Positions 11,715 to 24,363 of a stretch of DNA of 64,000 nucleotides are shown one piece after another. A program made the translations under genes and the position numbers. Each line of letters starts with the position of its first letter. The stretch's first letter is position 1. The DNA is from Saururus chinensis (lineage: Eukaryota > Streptophyta > Magnoliopsida > Piperales > Saururaceae): NCBI GenBank assembly GCA_035235625.1, contig CP141142.1, positions 34,358,995 to 34,422,994 on the forward strand, read 5' to 3'. The notes under the pieces are model-generated. The model ran no database searches and had not been told where the DNA came from. It saw nothing but the letters and a program-made list of their open reading frames with translations.

Positions 11715-12346
11715 TATTTCAAACAATAAATATTACAAAAAAATATTTCCTACTATAACCAGGTCTAGTGACAATAGTACTCAAGGAAATGGCCATATAT
11801 GGTGAGAACCTACAAAGAAAGAGGAAAATGAAAAAACTAAAAAAAAGAAATGAAGAAGAAAATAGAAAAGAGTTAATGACTTGCCTGGTTAAAACTTATC
11901 GAGCAGTCAACAAGTTCAAGAAACGAGGTGCCTCATTAAATCTTCCAAGAGAGGCTTTAACAGATTCTTCAAAACCAAAAAAAAACAAAAGCAATGATGG
12001 GTCCGTATTTGTGAGGTAGGGTGATCAATTAAAGGGGTACGAAAAACTATTTCTGTACAGGCAACCAGAACAACAAAGTACTGTTAAGAACTCACTTCTA
12101 GTTAGTTTATGTGTCTCATGGATGGTGAGACAGAAACCTCAAGGACAACAAGACAAAGGGAATCCATTACCTGGACAAGTGAACACAACAATCAAGATGG
12201 GAGGCTGAATCAGACAAACCAATATAGTAATGAGCAACGAAACATTATGAAATTAATTAGCTCCTGGAGTTGGTGGTGTCTGTAATCTAACATAAGCCTA
12301 AGACGACAAATTTGGACTTAAATAAGCACTTCAATGCTTGGAAGTA

Positions 12347-12549
12347 CTCTCTCTGTCTTATATTAATAATTATATTTAAAAAATTAATATTTTTTATTGA
12401 ATAATGGCATCCACATCTAAGAAATAGGAAAATAAACTTATAATACTCCTTTTTAAGTACTCAATTACTTAAATTTAATAAAATTAAGCTATTAATATAG
12501 AATAATTTTTTTTTTATCAAATAGAGCTATTAGTGTTGGATGGAAGGAG
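12347..12549. mobile_element. Stowaway-like MITE with TA target duplication
   Basis: 203 bp beginning CTCTCTCTGTCTTATATTAA and ending with 'caaatagagctattagtg' and GGAAGGAG. TA dinucleotides flank it at 12345-12346 and 12550-12551. No open frame. The surrounding stretch 11104-12900 otherwise shows no recognisable gene; a Lys-rich 83-codon frame at 11768-12019 has no family resemblance. Confidence 0.72.
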
Positions 12550-12899
12550 TATTAATCAAGCATTATATTACCTTTGTCTTGATATAAGTGTCTCGATTCT
12601 ATAAAATTTCTTTTGTGTGTTAATTATTTTCTTTTACATTATATGAGTAAAAGTATTGCATGTTCATTAAATACTTAGGTTATACAAGATGGTCCATGTT
12701 GTTGATGTCATATACCTTAAAATATGCCCATTTTTCATATCCAAACACTAAAATCTTGAGGGAGGACTAGGTTAAGATCTTCAAGCTTAGGGTGAATTCT
12801 TAAGGTCGAGTCCCTTTCTATCCCCAATATTCTCTCTCAAGCATGGTTAAGATCTTCATACCCGTTCCTATGAGCATTGCATATGGTACTTCATATGTA

Positions 12900-13003
12900 C
12901 TTCTTTTGTGTTATTTTAATAGTCCACATTTGAAAGCCAAAATGAATTAAAATTAGTTCATATTGATTTTCTAGGGTGGGCTATTAAAGTGGGACAGAGG
13001 AAG
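12900..13003. mobile_element. Stowaway-like MITE
   Basis: 104 bp with ends CTTCTTTTGTGTTATTTTAA and CTATTAAAGTGGGACAGAGG, which are inverted copies of each other. The left target is TA (12898-12899); the right target reads TG, so the duplication has mutated. Confidence 0.62.
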
Positions 13004-13005
13004 TG

Positions 13006-13460
13006 TCACGACCCAACTCCTATATATTTTAAGAAATTACAACATATGGATAAAAAAACATACAAGGATAGATACAATGATTAACTTTTCGAGGAAGCTC
13101 CAATGAATTGAGACACAGGATCACTTAACAATTTGAGAGTCATCTACATTTATCTTTTATTGCATCTGCCAAGACATGTATGTACAAAATATGCATAGTG
13201 GTGAACCACCCTATGAGCTGAAGCATAATAGGTTTGCCTACCCTCTACTATGTTATAATAAAGATACAAGCTACATATAACCTAAACATGCTCATGCATC
13301 TACATGCGCCAATACCACATGAATGTAGTCTATTCTAAATCCTTGATTTGAATGTGCATACAATATGCCATAAGATGATATGCAATGAGCCATCCACATT
13401 ATAAGTCATTCACACCTCAAATCAATAACAAAATATTTGTCTTATTTGTATTGACCCTTT
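13006..13460. repeat. LTR-like fragment, probably minus orientation
   Basis: Begins TGTCACGACCCAACTCC, which resembles the inverted end of a gypsy-type LTR (terminal ...GTCGTGACA on the other strand). No coding sequence and no second boundary are visible. Treated as an unplaced LTR remnant. Confidence 0.35.
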
Positions 13461-13499
13461 CAATATGATGAGTTATTTTTACTTGGAAATATTACTGTG

Positions 13500-16400
13500 A
13501 GGGCATGAACACTGTCTTGAAAGCTATGATGTAGTTCAAGCATGAATAAGGTTACATGTTGTTGGATTTTAGCATGATATTCTCCTTATCCTAAATTCAT
13601 GTTTGATGATTCTCCATGTTTTATTTATGATTCTAGTAAGTTTAATTATGAGGATGGGTATATATGTTTGCACGTGTTGTGCTAATTATTGGTGGACTAT
13701 GTTTCCATGTCTAGCTTAAGTATAGTGATGATTATACTTGCCTAAGTCTAGCATAAAGTTATAATTGGCTTAGACTTGTATTTTGAGGTTTTCACCATAT
13801 TTTATTCATGATTTCAGTAAGGAGGAACCATGATAAAATCATGAACACATGTGTATAATATAGATGATGGTTTGTTCATTGTCGCATATGTCTTTGCTTA
13901 GACTTGAACACCACTATTATATACATGCTTGTGAAGGTACTTATTTTAATTATTTGACGCAAATGGACTAGGAATGATGCACATATGGACTGATTTGAGC
14001 ATATCCTTTGTATTAGAACTCATGTAGCGTTGCTCACGTATGTACCATGTTGCATACATCATGAAAACAGTTTATGAATGAGATTAATTGTGATTAGCCG
14101 TGTTTGAATGATTGGATGAGATTGGATGAGATTGCTTTTTGGATTAATCGATTGAAGGCTTATTGAAATCAGTTTGGGTTCCGAAATGACATGATTTCGT
14201 TTTGAGTTCCTTTGGGAATATGGTACCTCCCTGGGTTGAGATAAGTTAATTGCGGTTGAGTTTATTTGGACTCTCAGAATCCAATATGGTATGTTCGCGT
14301 ATACTGATTACCATGTGCTCTAAGTTTCTTTTGTGGAAATTGGACTCTCCCCCACAAGAGATTGTCATTGGCGAGCACAATGCCCTAGTTTTTTTTTTGG
14401 AAATCTGACATTCCTAGCCAGGTTTGTCCTTGGCGGACAGATTGCTCTAGGTTTCCTTTATGGAAATTGGACCTTCCTTTTTAGATTATCCTTGGCAAGC
14501 AGAGGGGCTAACTCCCCCAACACTCTAGTTTTCCTTTGTGGAAATTGGACTTTGTCCTTTGGCGGGCGGAATGATTACTTATTTCTCTTTATGAATGAGA
14601 TATTCACCATAGTTGTTGATACATTTATATGTGATATTATGTTCATTTACACAGATTGCGTATGGATGATGGAGCTTTGTTGCACATATGGTTATGGCTT
14701 AACTTGTATGATGCGCATGACTAGTGTGTTTGAGACACTTTTCATGTTGTGTGAATGTTTTTTATTGATAATAGATATGTTTGGTACGTTCATGTTGAAA
14801 AGTCATTTATGCAGGATGTGATTATGTTACACATGAGGTGTATGATTGATGTAATGTTATGTTGAATCCATGATGAGCAAGAGGCATATGAAATTTTTGA
14901 TGAGATGTGATGGGTTATAGCATGATATGCAGATAACTTGAATGATGTGATGTTATGTTATGCCATATAGTATGATATGTAGGTGATATGAGAATGTTAT
15001 CATGAATAGATGTTTATGGATGATGAATCATGATATAAATGCACAAGTTGTGTGGAATATCCCATGATGAATGGGTATGATAGTTGATGATGTGATGAAC
15101 ATTATGTGATTTACCTGTGATGTCGTTTGGATTTACTTTTCATAATTTAAAAACCCTTGTTGAGCTTGTTGCTCACCCCTCTTTCTCTTGTTTTGTTTTA
15201 TTTTGGGGCTGCATGACATGCCATGCAGGTGGACAAAATGGATTCTATGAGGAGCGTGTGGGGGATGGTCTTGCTTAGGAGGGGATATTTAGAGATCTTG
15301 TGCTCTATGATTGTTTATTTAGCTTGATGTGTTGAAACTTATGTTTATTTGATTATATTTCATACTCTACTTGCCGAAATTGGCCTATACTATTATTAGC
15401 CTATGTATGTAAGATCCCTGAACTTGAACCGGTTTTAAATTCATTATGTTTAATTATTTTTATGTGGTTTAAGCCTTTTTTGATCAATTTTGGTGATTTT
15501 AAAAAATATACGTGGTTTCTAAAGGTTTTAAACAAAAATAACTTCATATTTGTGAATTGCAAGTGAATCAAACCATTTGTGAATTTTTGGAAATTTTTTG
15601 AATTTTAGCATATTTTTTAAAAATTAGGGTTTGGTGGGACCCCTTGTGGGCCCCACGGTTAAATTTGGGGTTTTTGGTCCCAAACGTCCTAGACATCAAA
15701 GGAAGTCATTATAAAAAAATTTAGAATTTGTTTAGCCCTAATTATAGTTTAAATGGCCAAAATTCCTACATTTAGTTAAAGATTTTATTCTCACCCTAAG
15801 TTTTAGTTAGATTTACCCCATTCCTTCCTATAAAAGGAAAGAGGTTGAGCCATTTTCAAATGGGGAATAGACTGTGCAAGGGTGTTTAAAGCCTAATCCT
15901 CAATTAATGCAAAAGAGAAAGTAATTATAGATTTTGGAGGTGATTGAAGGATTAATCCGACTCAAATCAAGTGGAGAGGTAATGGGTTTTCAAATCTCAG
16001 CCTTGTTATAGTGAAAATCTCAATTTTTATGGGTTTTACTTGAATGAGTTTTCTTGATTAGGGCTTTAATGGTATATTTATGAAATGTTAATCTCTTATC
16101 TTGATTTCTTAGGGTTTTACCTTAGAATGGATTCAATTAGGTTTCTGGAATGTTTGATTAAATTTTAATGGTGTATGAGGCTTAGGATGAAGGTTTTAAG
16201 GTTTTTCAATGGTGTTTTGGTTTTAAATTTTAAAAGGAAGAAGAAGGCTCGATCTGCTTGTTGGCAATCGATTTGGCCTAGTGGCCAATCAATCGGGCCG
16301 ATCGAACGGCCTGCCCGGCCGATCAATTGGCTATACAATAGTTCTGTCATTTTTGGATTTTGATGCTCACTTTAGTGTTTTTACTCCAATTGATGATTCT

Positions 16401-18739
16401 AACATTTATGGGGAGTGTTTTATGTTGGAATTACGCTACTGGAAGAGTGTAGAATTTGTGATGGAGATTTATGGAGTATGCTTAAGTACTTGTTACATGG
16501 AATTATATGTTGATAGTTATATATATTAACATTGAATTATCTTGAATCTATGGATGATGAAATTCTTATGATTGGAGCATGTTTCCAATAGGGATATTAC
16601 ATGGTAAATGATGAGATATGTCAACATATAATGAGAATAGATTGTCGGTGAATGAGGTTATTATGTTATAGCTTCATGTGTAGACTAAATCATGCTTGTA
16701 GGAGTTAAGCATTTGATTTCACATGTCACATGAATGGATTTATGGATTATGGTATATTTCACCCTAGATTTCAGTTGGTAATCATGATTTGAATGTATTT
16801 AAGCATGCATGTTTTGCCTTATGAGCTTCTATCAAAGCATTGGTCATGTGCTTAGGAAATGCATGAACACACATGTGGGGAATTTACTATGAAATCATGG
16901 TTATTTATTATTCGATTATGATGCATATGGGGACTGATGGGAGCACGTTCCATGTGTTGGAACTCACGTAGATTTTGCTCACAGATGTATGATAATTTTA
17001 TGCATCATGGAATGGACATTATGAATGAGATTTTACTGATGTTTAGTCGTGATTGATCGAATATATGCAATGATGTGAGATTGCATGCCGGGTTAATCAA
17101 TCGTTGACTTAATCGAAACTTGGCTTGTCCGAAATGACATGATCTTGATTTGAGTTCCTGTGTGGAACATGTATACTCCCTAGGTTGAGTCAATTGAATT
17201 GTTAATGCAGTTGAGATTTATTTATTGAGACAGTCAAACATGGACCCAAGAATCCAGAGTGGTATGCCTTTGTGCACCAGCTACCACGTGTTCTAGGTTT
17301 CCCTGAGGAAATCGGACTCTCCCCGCCGCTGAGATGTCCAGAATGAACACATTGGTCTAGTTAATTCAGACATTCCTGGCCTGAATTGTCCAGAGTGAGC
17401 AAACTTGCTCTAGTTAATTCGGACTTCCCGTGTGGATTGTCCAGAGTGAGTAGGGGGGCTAACTACCCCTACACCCTAGTTTTTTGTATGGAATTCGGAC
17501 CGTGTCCAAAGCAGGCAATGCCCTAGGTTTTCGAATAGGAAATCGGACTACGTCTAGAGTGGGTGATATGATTGTATTCTTAGTATGATTGTATTCCTCT
17601 CCATGATGGAGGCATTCACGATTTGATGAGAATGCATGTATATGAGATAATATTATGCCCAGATTTACGTGATATGGTGCATGATCAAAAAGTGTGTGAA
17701 AGACACTTCTCAGGTGGTTTATGATGAAATTATGCTTGATTTGATTAGATGAGGATCATAACTTATGCAGAATAGATGTTAAGTTATGATATGATTATTT
17801 ATTCCCTGATTTTGATAGGTGTGTCATATGCATGCTAGCTTTTATGTTTATGGATAAATAGAGATTAACAAGGGAATGATCAGAAAATGGTATATTATGT
17901 CAATTATGAATCTGAATTGCTATGTTACTATGCAGTAATGGTTTTCTGATTATTGCCGTTGTATTCAAACTTTACTGAGTTTTACTCACCCCACTTTCTT
18001 TGTTTTCTATTTTGGGGCTGCATTGTTCGACATGCAATTGAGCAGGACTCTTTGTATGAGGAGCGGTTAGGAAGAGCATGGGATTAGAAGTGGATGCCTC
18101 TAGATGTTATGTTTTTTTGTTCTAATTTCTCTATTATGATGATAGAACATCATGTATGGTGGTTCTTGTTTCCAGACTTGTGTTTATATTATGTTTTTAG
18201 ATATGTTTGAGACCTTTATTCGAGCCATGTGTGTTGGCTCAGGATTCTAAGTATGTGGGTATAAGACTTGTGGACTCGTTTAGAGTTAAAGTCTTCTTTT
18301 ATTTTACTTATTACTCTTGCTCAAAGGTTATGTGGTGCATAACTCTGTTAGTTAAACCACCCGTAGGAGGGGTAAGTCTTCTGCTATCCGTTTATCTATT
18401 TCAATTTTGTTGCCCCAGTGCACTTGACCGGCCCTTGGACTAGGTTCGGCTCAGGTGGGGCGGTGCCAGTGCGTGACAATGTAGGCTTAGACTCTATTAC
18501 TTAAGCCATGAGAGGGCTATTTTGTTCTAAGTGTGTGGGTTTTTCATGGACTAATACTCAATTTGTGGTCCTTTATTTTCTCCTTCTCTCTTGTACAAAG
18601 TTTAATGTGCACTACTCTGTTAGAATTACCTGATTTAGGGGTTAAGTCTTCCACAATTGTATGTAACTTTGTCATGCCGCACTTCGTCCTCCCCTTGAAC
18701 TGGGTTTGGCTTGAGGTTGACGGGTGCCAAGGTGTGACA
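13500..18739 (+). mobile_element. Older Ty3/gypsy LTR, split by a younger LTR of the same family
   Basis: The part at about 13500-15407 is collinear with about 16700-18130 inside the younger copy: both contain an 'accatgtgctctaggttt'-type block with repeated 'gaaattggactctcccc' motifs, then 'ttttggggctgcat' followed by 'gaggagcg'. The remaining 3' end, 18484-18739, matches the younger copy's last 270 bp and closes with GGTGTGACA. The 5' end of this older copy is not found. This is a fossil LTR on the 5' side of the internal piece at 18740-21050. Confidence 0.65.
15408..18478 (+). mobile_element. Solo LTR (3.07 kb) of a Ty3/gypsy family, TSD ATGTA
   Basis: Starts TGTAAGATCCCTGAACTTG and ends CGGTGCCAGTGCGTGACA, with the 5-bp duplication ATGTA at 15403-15407 and 18479-18483. 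A TATA-like CTATAAAAGG at about 15830 fits an LTR promoter. No internal coding region and no second LTR are present, so it is read as a solo LTR left by recombination. The long LTR with 'ttggggctgca' resembles Del/Tekay-type elements; that subfamily call is tentative. The clean TSD implies it is younger than the LTR it interrupts. Confidence 0.82.
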
Positions 18740-21050
18740 ATTTTAGTTTCTGATTATTTTTCCTAAGAAATAGCATTCCTTGTAGGATTGGCCTCGGATT
18801 CATCAAGCATTTTATTACTTCGCTACCTACGCTTGGGTACAACTTTTTATGTTGTAGCAGAAGGTATAATGCTTATGATGTTAAGTTTTTTTATGTTGTC
18901 CAAGCTCTTCTCCATTGAAGGCATTATTTGATTCATGCATTGTTTATTCTTTATTATAATCATTCTGCTCTTAAGCATATTAATAGTTAAGAGAAATTGT
19001 TTGCTAGCATGCACAATGGACATCTTATTTTTAGGAGTTTACTTTTGTGCTTAATCATAGGTCTGGAGTTTAGAAAAAATTGCAGATGCCTTGATTTGGT
19101 GAGCATGCTTACTAACTAGTATGTGTACTCAGGTGTTAGAGTTTGATTCATTTCAGGAGTCATTGATTGTTAATCTTTTCTTTGCTAAGGTTTTGTCTAA
19201 ACTTGAGGTAGGATAGAAGTTAGAATATTTGTTGCATGATGAGTTTCTTTTCAAAGGCAATCGGTTGCTTGTACCGTGTGCTTAAATATCATGAAGAAGT
19301 TACATGATGAGGGTCATATGGGAAGAGATAAGACTTTTCAGTTTATGTCTTCTTCTTATTTGTGTCCATCTATGCGCAGGGAGGGGTATAGATTTATTGG
19401 GAAGTGAAGTATATGCTATGTTGCTAAAGCGACATTCACTATTGTCGAGTTATATATGCCTTTGCCTACCCCTACTCAGCCTTGGTCCAACATTAGTATA
19501 AATTTTGTTCTTAAATTACCCTGTACTCTGAGAGAAATGAATGTCATCTATGTAGTAGTTGATAAATTCTCGAAGATGGTTCATTTCATTGCTTGCAAGA
19601 GGACCAATGATGCATCTCATGTTACAATGCTATTTTTTTGGAGGTATATCATTTACATGGTTTACCATTATCTATTATTTCTGATAGAGATACTTGTTCT
19701 CTAAGTCATTTTTTGTGTTATCTATGGAGACCGACACATACTTCACTTGATTTTTGTAGTGTAAACATCCCCAAAAAGATAGACAAACGAAGGTAGTTAA
19801 TCTATCCCTTGGAAACTTATTGAGATTTGGTTGGTGCTAATCTCAAATTCTAGGATCAACATTTATGTAAGGCTGAATTTGGTTACAATAGAAGTATGAA
19901 TCGAAGTACAAGCTTTAGTCCTTTTACTATTGTGTGTGGCTTTAATCCTCACTCTCCATTGGATTGAACTTCTATTCTAGAGGTGAAGAGGTTAAATGGC
20001 CGGGTTCAAGACTTTGAACATTCTGATACTCTTAAGAAATTATAGGTGTCCAATGATAAGTATAAGGTAATGGGATATATAAAAGAATACATTTGGACTT
20101 TAACGTTGGTGATTTTGTATTGGATGTTTTAACCAAATAAAGATTTCCACTTGGAGATAAGTTATGAGCATGGAAGGCTGTATCGATACGGATGAGAGTA
20201 TCGATGACTATGGATACTGGTAAGCACCGATGATACGCTTGGTACACGCCAAAACGGGCGTAAACCCTTTTATAAATATAAAAAAATATTATAACTAATA
20301 ATATATCATTATAATACTTCTTTTAGAGCACAATAAGATCATAAAATATCATATAAACTGATACAAGTAATCTAAAATTAGTTTATTTGGAACCATACAC
20401 TATTATGTTCTCCGTCTCATACAAATTATTGCTCATTCTTTCCAATATTAAGTGCTCTAAAATTAGTTTATTTTAAAAATAAATATGAGTCTAAGTTATA
20501 TGTTTAAATAAATGTATATTTGTGGAGCACTATATATAAAAAAAATAATTATGTAAATTACGTGGACCTACCCATATTCATCTCATATAACTTTAAAAAT
20601 ATTATTTTTTAATATAAAAAAATATAAACTTTTAAAGAAGTTGGGTTTGAATTGTATTTTTATTTTTAAGAAAAAAAAAATTTTCGAAAAAAAATTATTT
20701 TTTTAATACCGTATCGATACGTATCGGCCGTGTCGATATGGTATGGCCGATACAGCCGATACGTATCGCAATCCGGTGTGGGGGGCGTACCACCCCCCGT
20801 CCGTATCGACCGATACGGCCTTCCATGGTTATGAGTAAGGAAGATTGGGCCTTTAGAGATTGTTAAGAAGATCAATTCTAATGCCTATTGTCTCAAGCTT
20901 CCAAGCCACATTCATACTTTTGATGTTTTCAATGTTAAACATCTCATTCCTTATCTTGATGATTCTTTAGATGATAATCATGTGAATTCAAGAGCAAATT
21001 CCTTTAAGCCAAAAGAGGATGATGTAAACTAGTTGGCATTAAAGTATATG
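18740..21050 (+). mobile_element. Internal fragment of a Ty3/gypsy element (integrase and C-terminal region), fossil
   Basis: Follows directly on the older LTR. Recognisable pieces are an integrase-core stretch at about 19455-19720 (PTPTQPWSNISINFVLKLPC and VVVDKFSKMVHFIACKRTND) and the post-integrase segment at about 20838-21000 (IGPLEIVKKINSNAYCLKLP and FDVFNVKHLIPYLDD). Gag, protease and reverse transcriptase are missing and many breaks (about ten or more) are visible. A 659-bp hAT-like insertion sits at 20169-20827. No matching 3' LTR is recognised after 21050. Confidence 0.75.
20169..20827. mobile_element. Non-autonomous hAT-like element rich in GTATCGATACG palindromes, 8-bp TSD
   Basis: Terminal inverted repeats CATGGAAGGCTGTATCGATA (left) and its near reverse complement ending CGATACGGCCTTCCATG (right). 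The 8-bp GTTATGAG stands at 20161-20168 and again at 20828-20835. Subterminal regions, especially 20705-20815, are packed with ATCGATAC-type and CGGCCGAT-type short palindromes in both orientations, typical of transposase-binding arrays. The centre is AT-rich with no frame. The 8-bp duplication favours hAT over Mutator. Confidence 0.72.
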
Positions 21051-21245
21051 AAGCATTAGGATCGCACAAAGAAAAATTACAATTTTCTCTCTAGCGATCG
21101 ATCAACATTTATTGGTGATTGATCGGGCTAGCGATTGATTGATTCTTTTAGTGAACGATTGGCACTTCTACACTACTTAGTCTAAACCGAAGCCGAAAGT
21201 TGGCGATCGATCGACCTGTCTAGCAATCGATCGCTTCTACAACGA

Positions 21246-23337
21246 TGTAACACCTCGTGTTCCGATTACGCCTAAACCGATGGCTTAGGTGTTATTACGT
21301 AATTTTATGTTAAATCTTAAGGGGTTTTAGGGAATGTAATCTCCGTATATAAATAGAGCTTGAAGTAACGAGCATAACGAATTGAAAAGCACACGAATCA
21401 AAGGTCGGAATAGAAAGTTACGACCTTGGAGAGCATGTCACAAGGGCAGGACTTACTTATAAAATGTAAGAAAACCTACTCATGTGTGGTCTAGTTTTGA
21501 ATGACTCGTCAATATGAGTTAATCGGTACCAAGAACACGTGATTCCGACTCGGGGTAGGAAGATATTGCATTTTAAAGTTTTGAAAAAAAAATAATTGCC
21601 ACGTGTCGGTGATGCATCAGAAGGCCGACACACGCATTAGAAAACTGATGCCCATCTGGAGCATGTCAGTCACTCGTCAGATGTGTGATGCGTGTCAGAC
21701 ACTCATCAAACACTTATCCATTTTTGTTTTCTATATAAACCAACGGGTCTTCAGATTCAAATATTTCGAAACTTCTTTTCTTCATTTCTTACTTATTTTT
21801 AGTTTGATTCGAGTTGTTTAAAAGACGTTCTTAGTTAATTCGAGGGTGTTCTACATGATGGTAGTATCCAATCCTCGAGTTAGCAACTCTATAATAGGGA
21901 AATGCCTAGGAGTAAGAGGAGACTTTGCCCGTCACCCTTGAATACTAATGGAGAATTTTTGAAGTCGTTCTAAGTCCGTTTTCTTCTATTTAAAAGGGTT
22001 GTTAGCTAATATAGGGTGTTCTTTGTAATGGAAGCATTTGTTCCTCAAGTTAACGACCCTATGAGGGGAAATAGCCCAGGACAAGAGGAGAATCTGCCCG
22101 TCGCCCTCGAGCCCTGAAGAGAGAGAAGTGGTCCAGAGTAAGAGAAAACTTCGTCTTCCATCATCGGGCCATAGCGAGGAAAGTGGCCTTGAGTAGGGGA
22201 GACTCCATCCTCCACGGAAGGGCAACATATTGTGAGGTACATCCCCAGATTAAGGAGAGGTTATGTTCGTAGTCTATGAGTATGGAAAAGGAAAAGAGTC
22301 TTTGGGTAAAGGGAAGGTCTGCCCGTTGCCTACGGGCGCGTTGTGCGAAAAATATCTTCGGGTAAAGGGAAGGTTTGTCCGTCGCTTACAGGTGCATTGT
22401 GAGAAAAGCATCTCTGGGTAGGGGAGGTTTTGTCTGCCGCCTTTAGTTGTAATGGGAAAGATGTTCTCGAGCTGGAGGAGGTTTTTGCTGCTATCTTCGA
22501 ACCTAAAAAGGAAGACACTCTGAGGGAACGAGCAACTCCGAACGCCGTAACTTTTGGAACTTAAAGGGGAGTAAGCATTCCAGACTTTTCACTTTAATTA
22601 GATTTAATTAAGATATATGTTTTATTGTGATTTGGTAGATTATGATACATTCTTGTCCGATTTTATATGATATGCTATGATCTGATTTGCTCTGAAATAC
22701 TCTATTTAATCTGATATGCTCCAATCTAATCTGATATGATATGTTATGGTCGGATGAAATATGTTATTGTTTGATGTGATGTGATCTACTCTATTTTGTG
22801 TTTTGCTACCACGCTGTGATAGAGAGACACATGTGATTTTAATAATAGTCTACTCACTTATACGATAGAGTGATATATGTATTTCCACTGATTTATGAGC
22901 TTCTGTTCAACTCCGATGTTTTATGAGAATATTGTCTGATTTTGAATGATTTATTCGGATATAAGAATATACATATTTTAACGTATATGATTTTTTGATG
23001 CGTGATGCATATAATAGCCAATAGGTAGAATTACGTTCGGATCCAATCATATTGGAGTAATATCAAAGATGTTATCCAATATGTACATAGGCAACCAACA
23101 GCAAGACGACGTTGGCTAAATCTAAATTAGTTATAAAATTAGGCTTATTTTGAACTACGTGCAATGGAATGCTAAAGCTTGTAGTGTGTTGGAGAACATT
23201 ACGACTCTCACACACAGAGTTTGCTACTCTTGGTTGGTCTTGGTTTTTAAATTTGTCTATTTAATTTTATTTACTCTAAATTTTTGTCTTTCGAATAACC
23301 CCCGGTTTGGGTCAGGTTTCCGGGTCGGGGTGTTACA
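21246..23337 (+). mobile_element. Solo LTR (2.09 kb), TSD AACGA
   Basis: Starts TGTAACACCTCGTGTTCCG and ends GGGTCGGGGTGTTACA, flanked by AACGA at 21241-21245 and 23338-23342. Shares organisation and sequence with 42305-44100: a 'ggagagcatgtcacaaggg'-type block, a ladder of short similar lines ('ggggaaat.gcccaggacaaga' type) at 21840-22540, and 'agagagacacatg...' lines at 22815-22880. No internal genes, so a solo LTR. Strand is assigned by likeness to the second copy. Confidence 0.8.
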
Positions 23338-23342
23338 AACGA

Positions 23343-24240
23343 TACAGTTTCAAATTTATAGTTGGATAAGGATTTGATTCCAAATTGATTTCTTTTTAAG
23401 TATTTTGCTTTCATAGGAGTCTTATTCAGTATCACTTTGATTATTTATAGATTTTCTAATTAGTTTTTCTTAATTTTTTATTAGTTAGTCATAAATTAGT
23501 TAGAAATTGGATTAATTCTTTTATTTATAATTATGTCATTAGGAGTTGTATAAAAATTTGGCTCTTTATGGAAGCCATAGTTATGTGTTTCTATGAGATA
23601 TTGAAGTAGAGGAAAAGATTAATTATTTCTTTTTTATATTTCCTCTATTTTCTATGAAATTTCTATTAGAATTCAGAGGAGAGAAAAGTTGTGTGCGTGA
23701 GTAGTAGGATTTATCAAGCAATGGTCATCCCATCAATCCCGCCCTGCCTCACCTTCTTTCTTGGAAAAAATTGTACTTGTGTACTAAAAGGCATCAAATA
23801 AAAATTCTTAAAATGTAATGATTCTATACAAGCGAAGAGCACTTATAGGACGTAGAACCTACCAATGCCAGTGAAACCCCTTTTTTATATGAAAAATATT
23901 TCCATAACCATATTTGCATATATGACTAGATTGAATGACCAAAGGATTTGTGGAGGGGGAACTTGGCAACTCTTAAATCTAATTCCCAAGTTTCTCGCTC
24001 ACAATTTATGGGTAATGTGGCAGCTTCTCATTGTTTTTCACCTAGGTTAGTCATAAAAATTGGTCAGGCTAGTCCTTTTTATATAGAAACACATGCAGCG
24101 ATGCAAACATAATTATTAGGACAATTATCTGTCACAGGAAGCAGCAAATATTGGCTAGGCCAGTGATCATAACATGCCCTACATGCATAATGGTCAAATA
24201 AGCAGGATTATATGGGGGCTCATAAGATTTGGACCAATCC
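23343..24240. other. Intergenic, no gene seen
   Basis: Downstream flank of the receptor kinase gene and right flank of the solo LTR. AT-rich, without recognisable coding sequence or repeat ends. The kinase 3' UTR should lie in roughly 24100-24363, but no unambiguous polyadenylation signal could be chosen. Confidence 0.4.
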
Positions 24241-24363
24241 TTTCCCTAGACCTGTGACTTGTCCACCAGTGGAAGGTTTAGATGGATAGTCTCCACAAAT
24301 TTACTGTACCAGCTAGTTCTCCTATTATTGCCAGCAAAATAAAATCTAGGAGATAATGCACGC

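Noticed and set aside
11768-12019. 83-codon Lys/Glu-rich plus frame
   Set aside because: Low complexity, no family resemblance, no splice context; surrounding DNA is MITE-rich.
14333-14821. 162-codon plus frame
   Set aside because: Lies inside the older gypsy LTR and consists of repeated 'gaaattggactctcc' lines.
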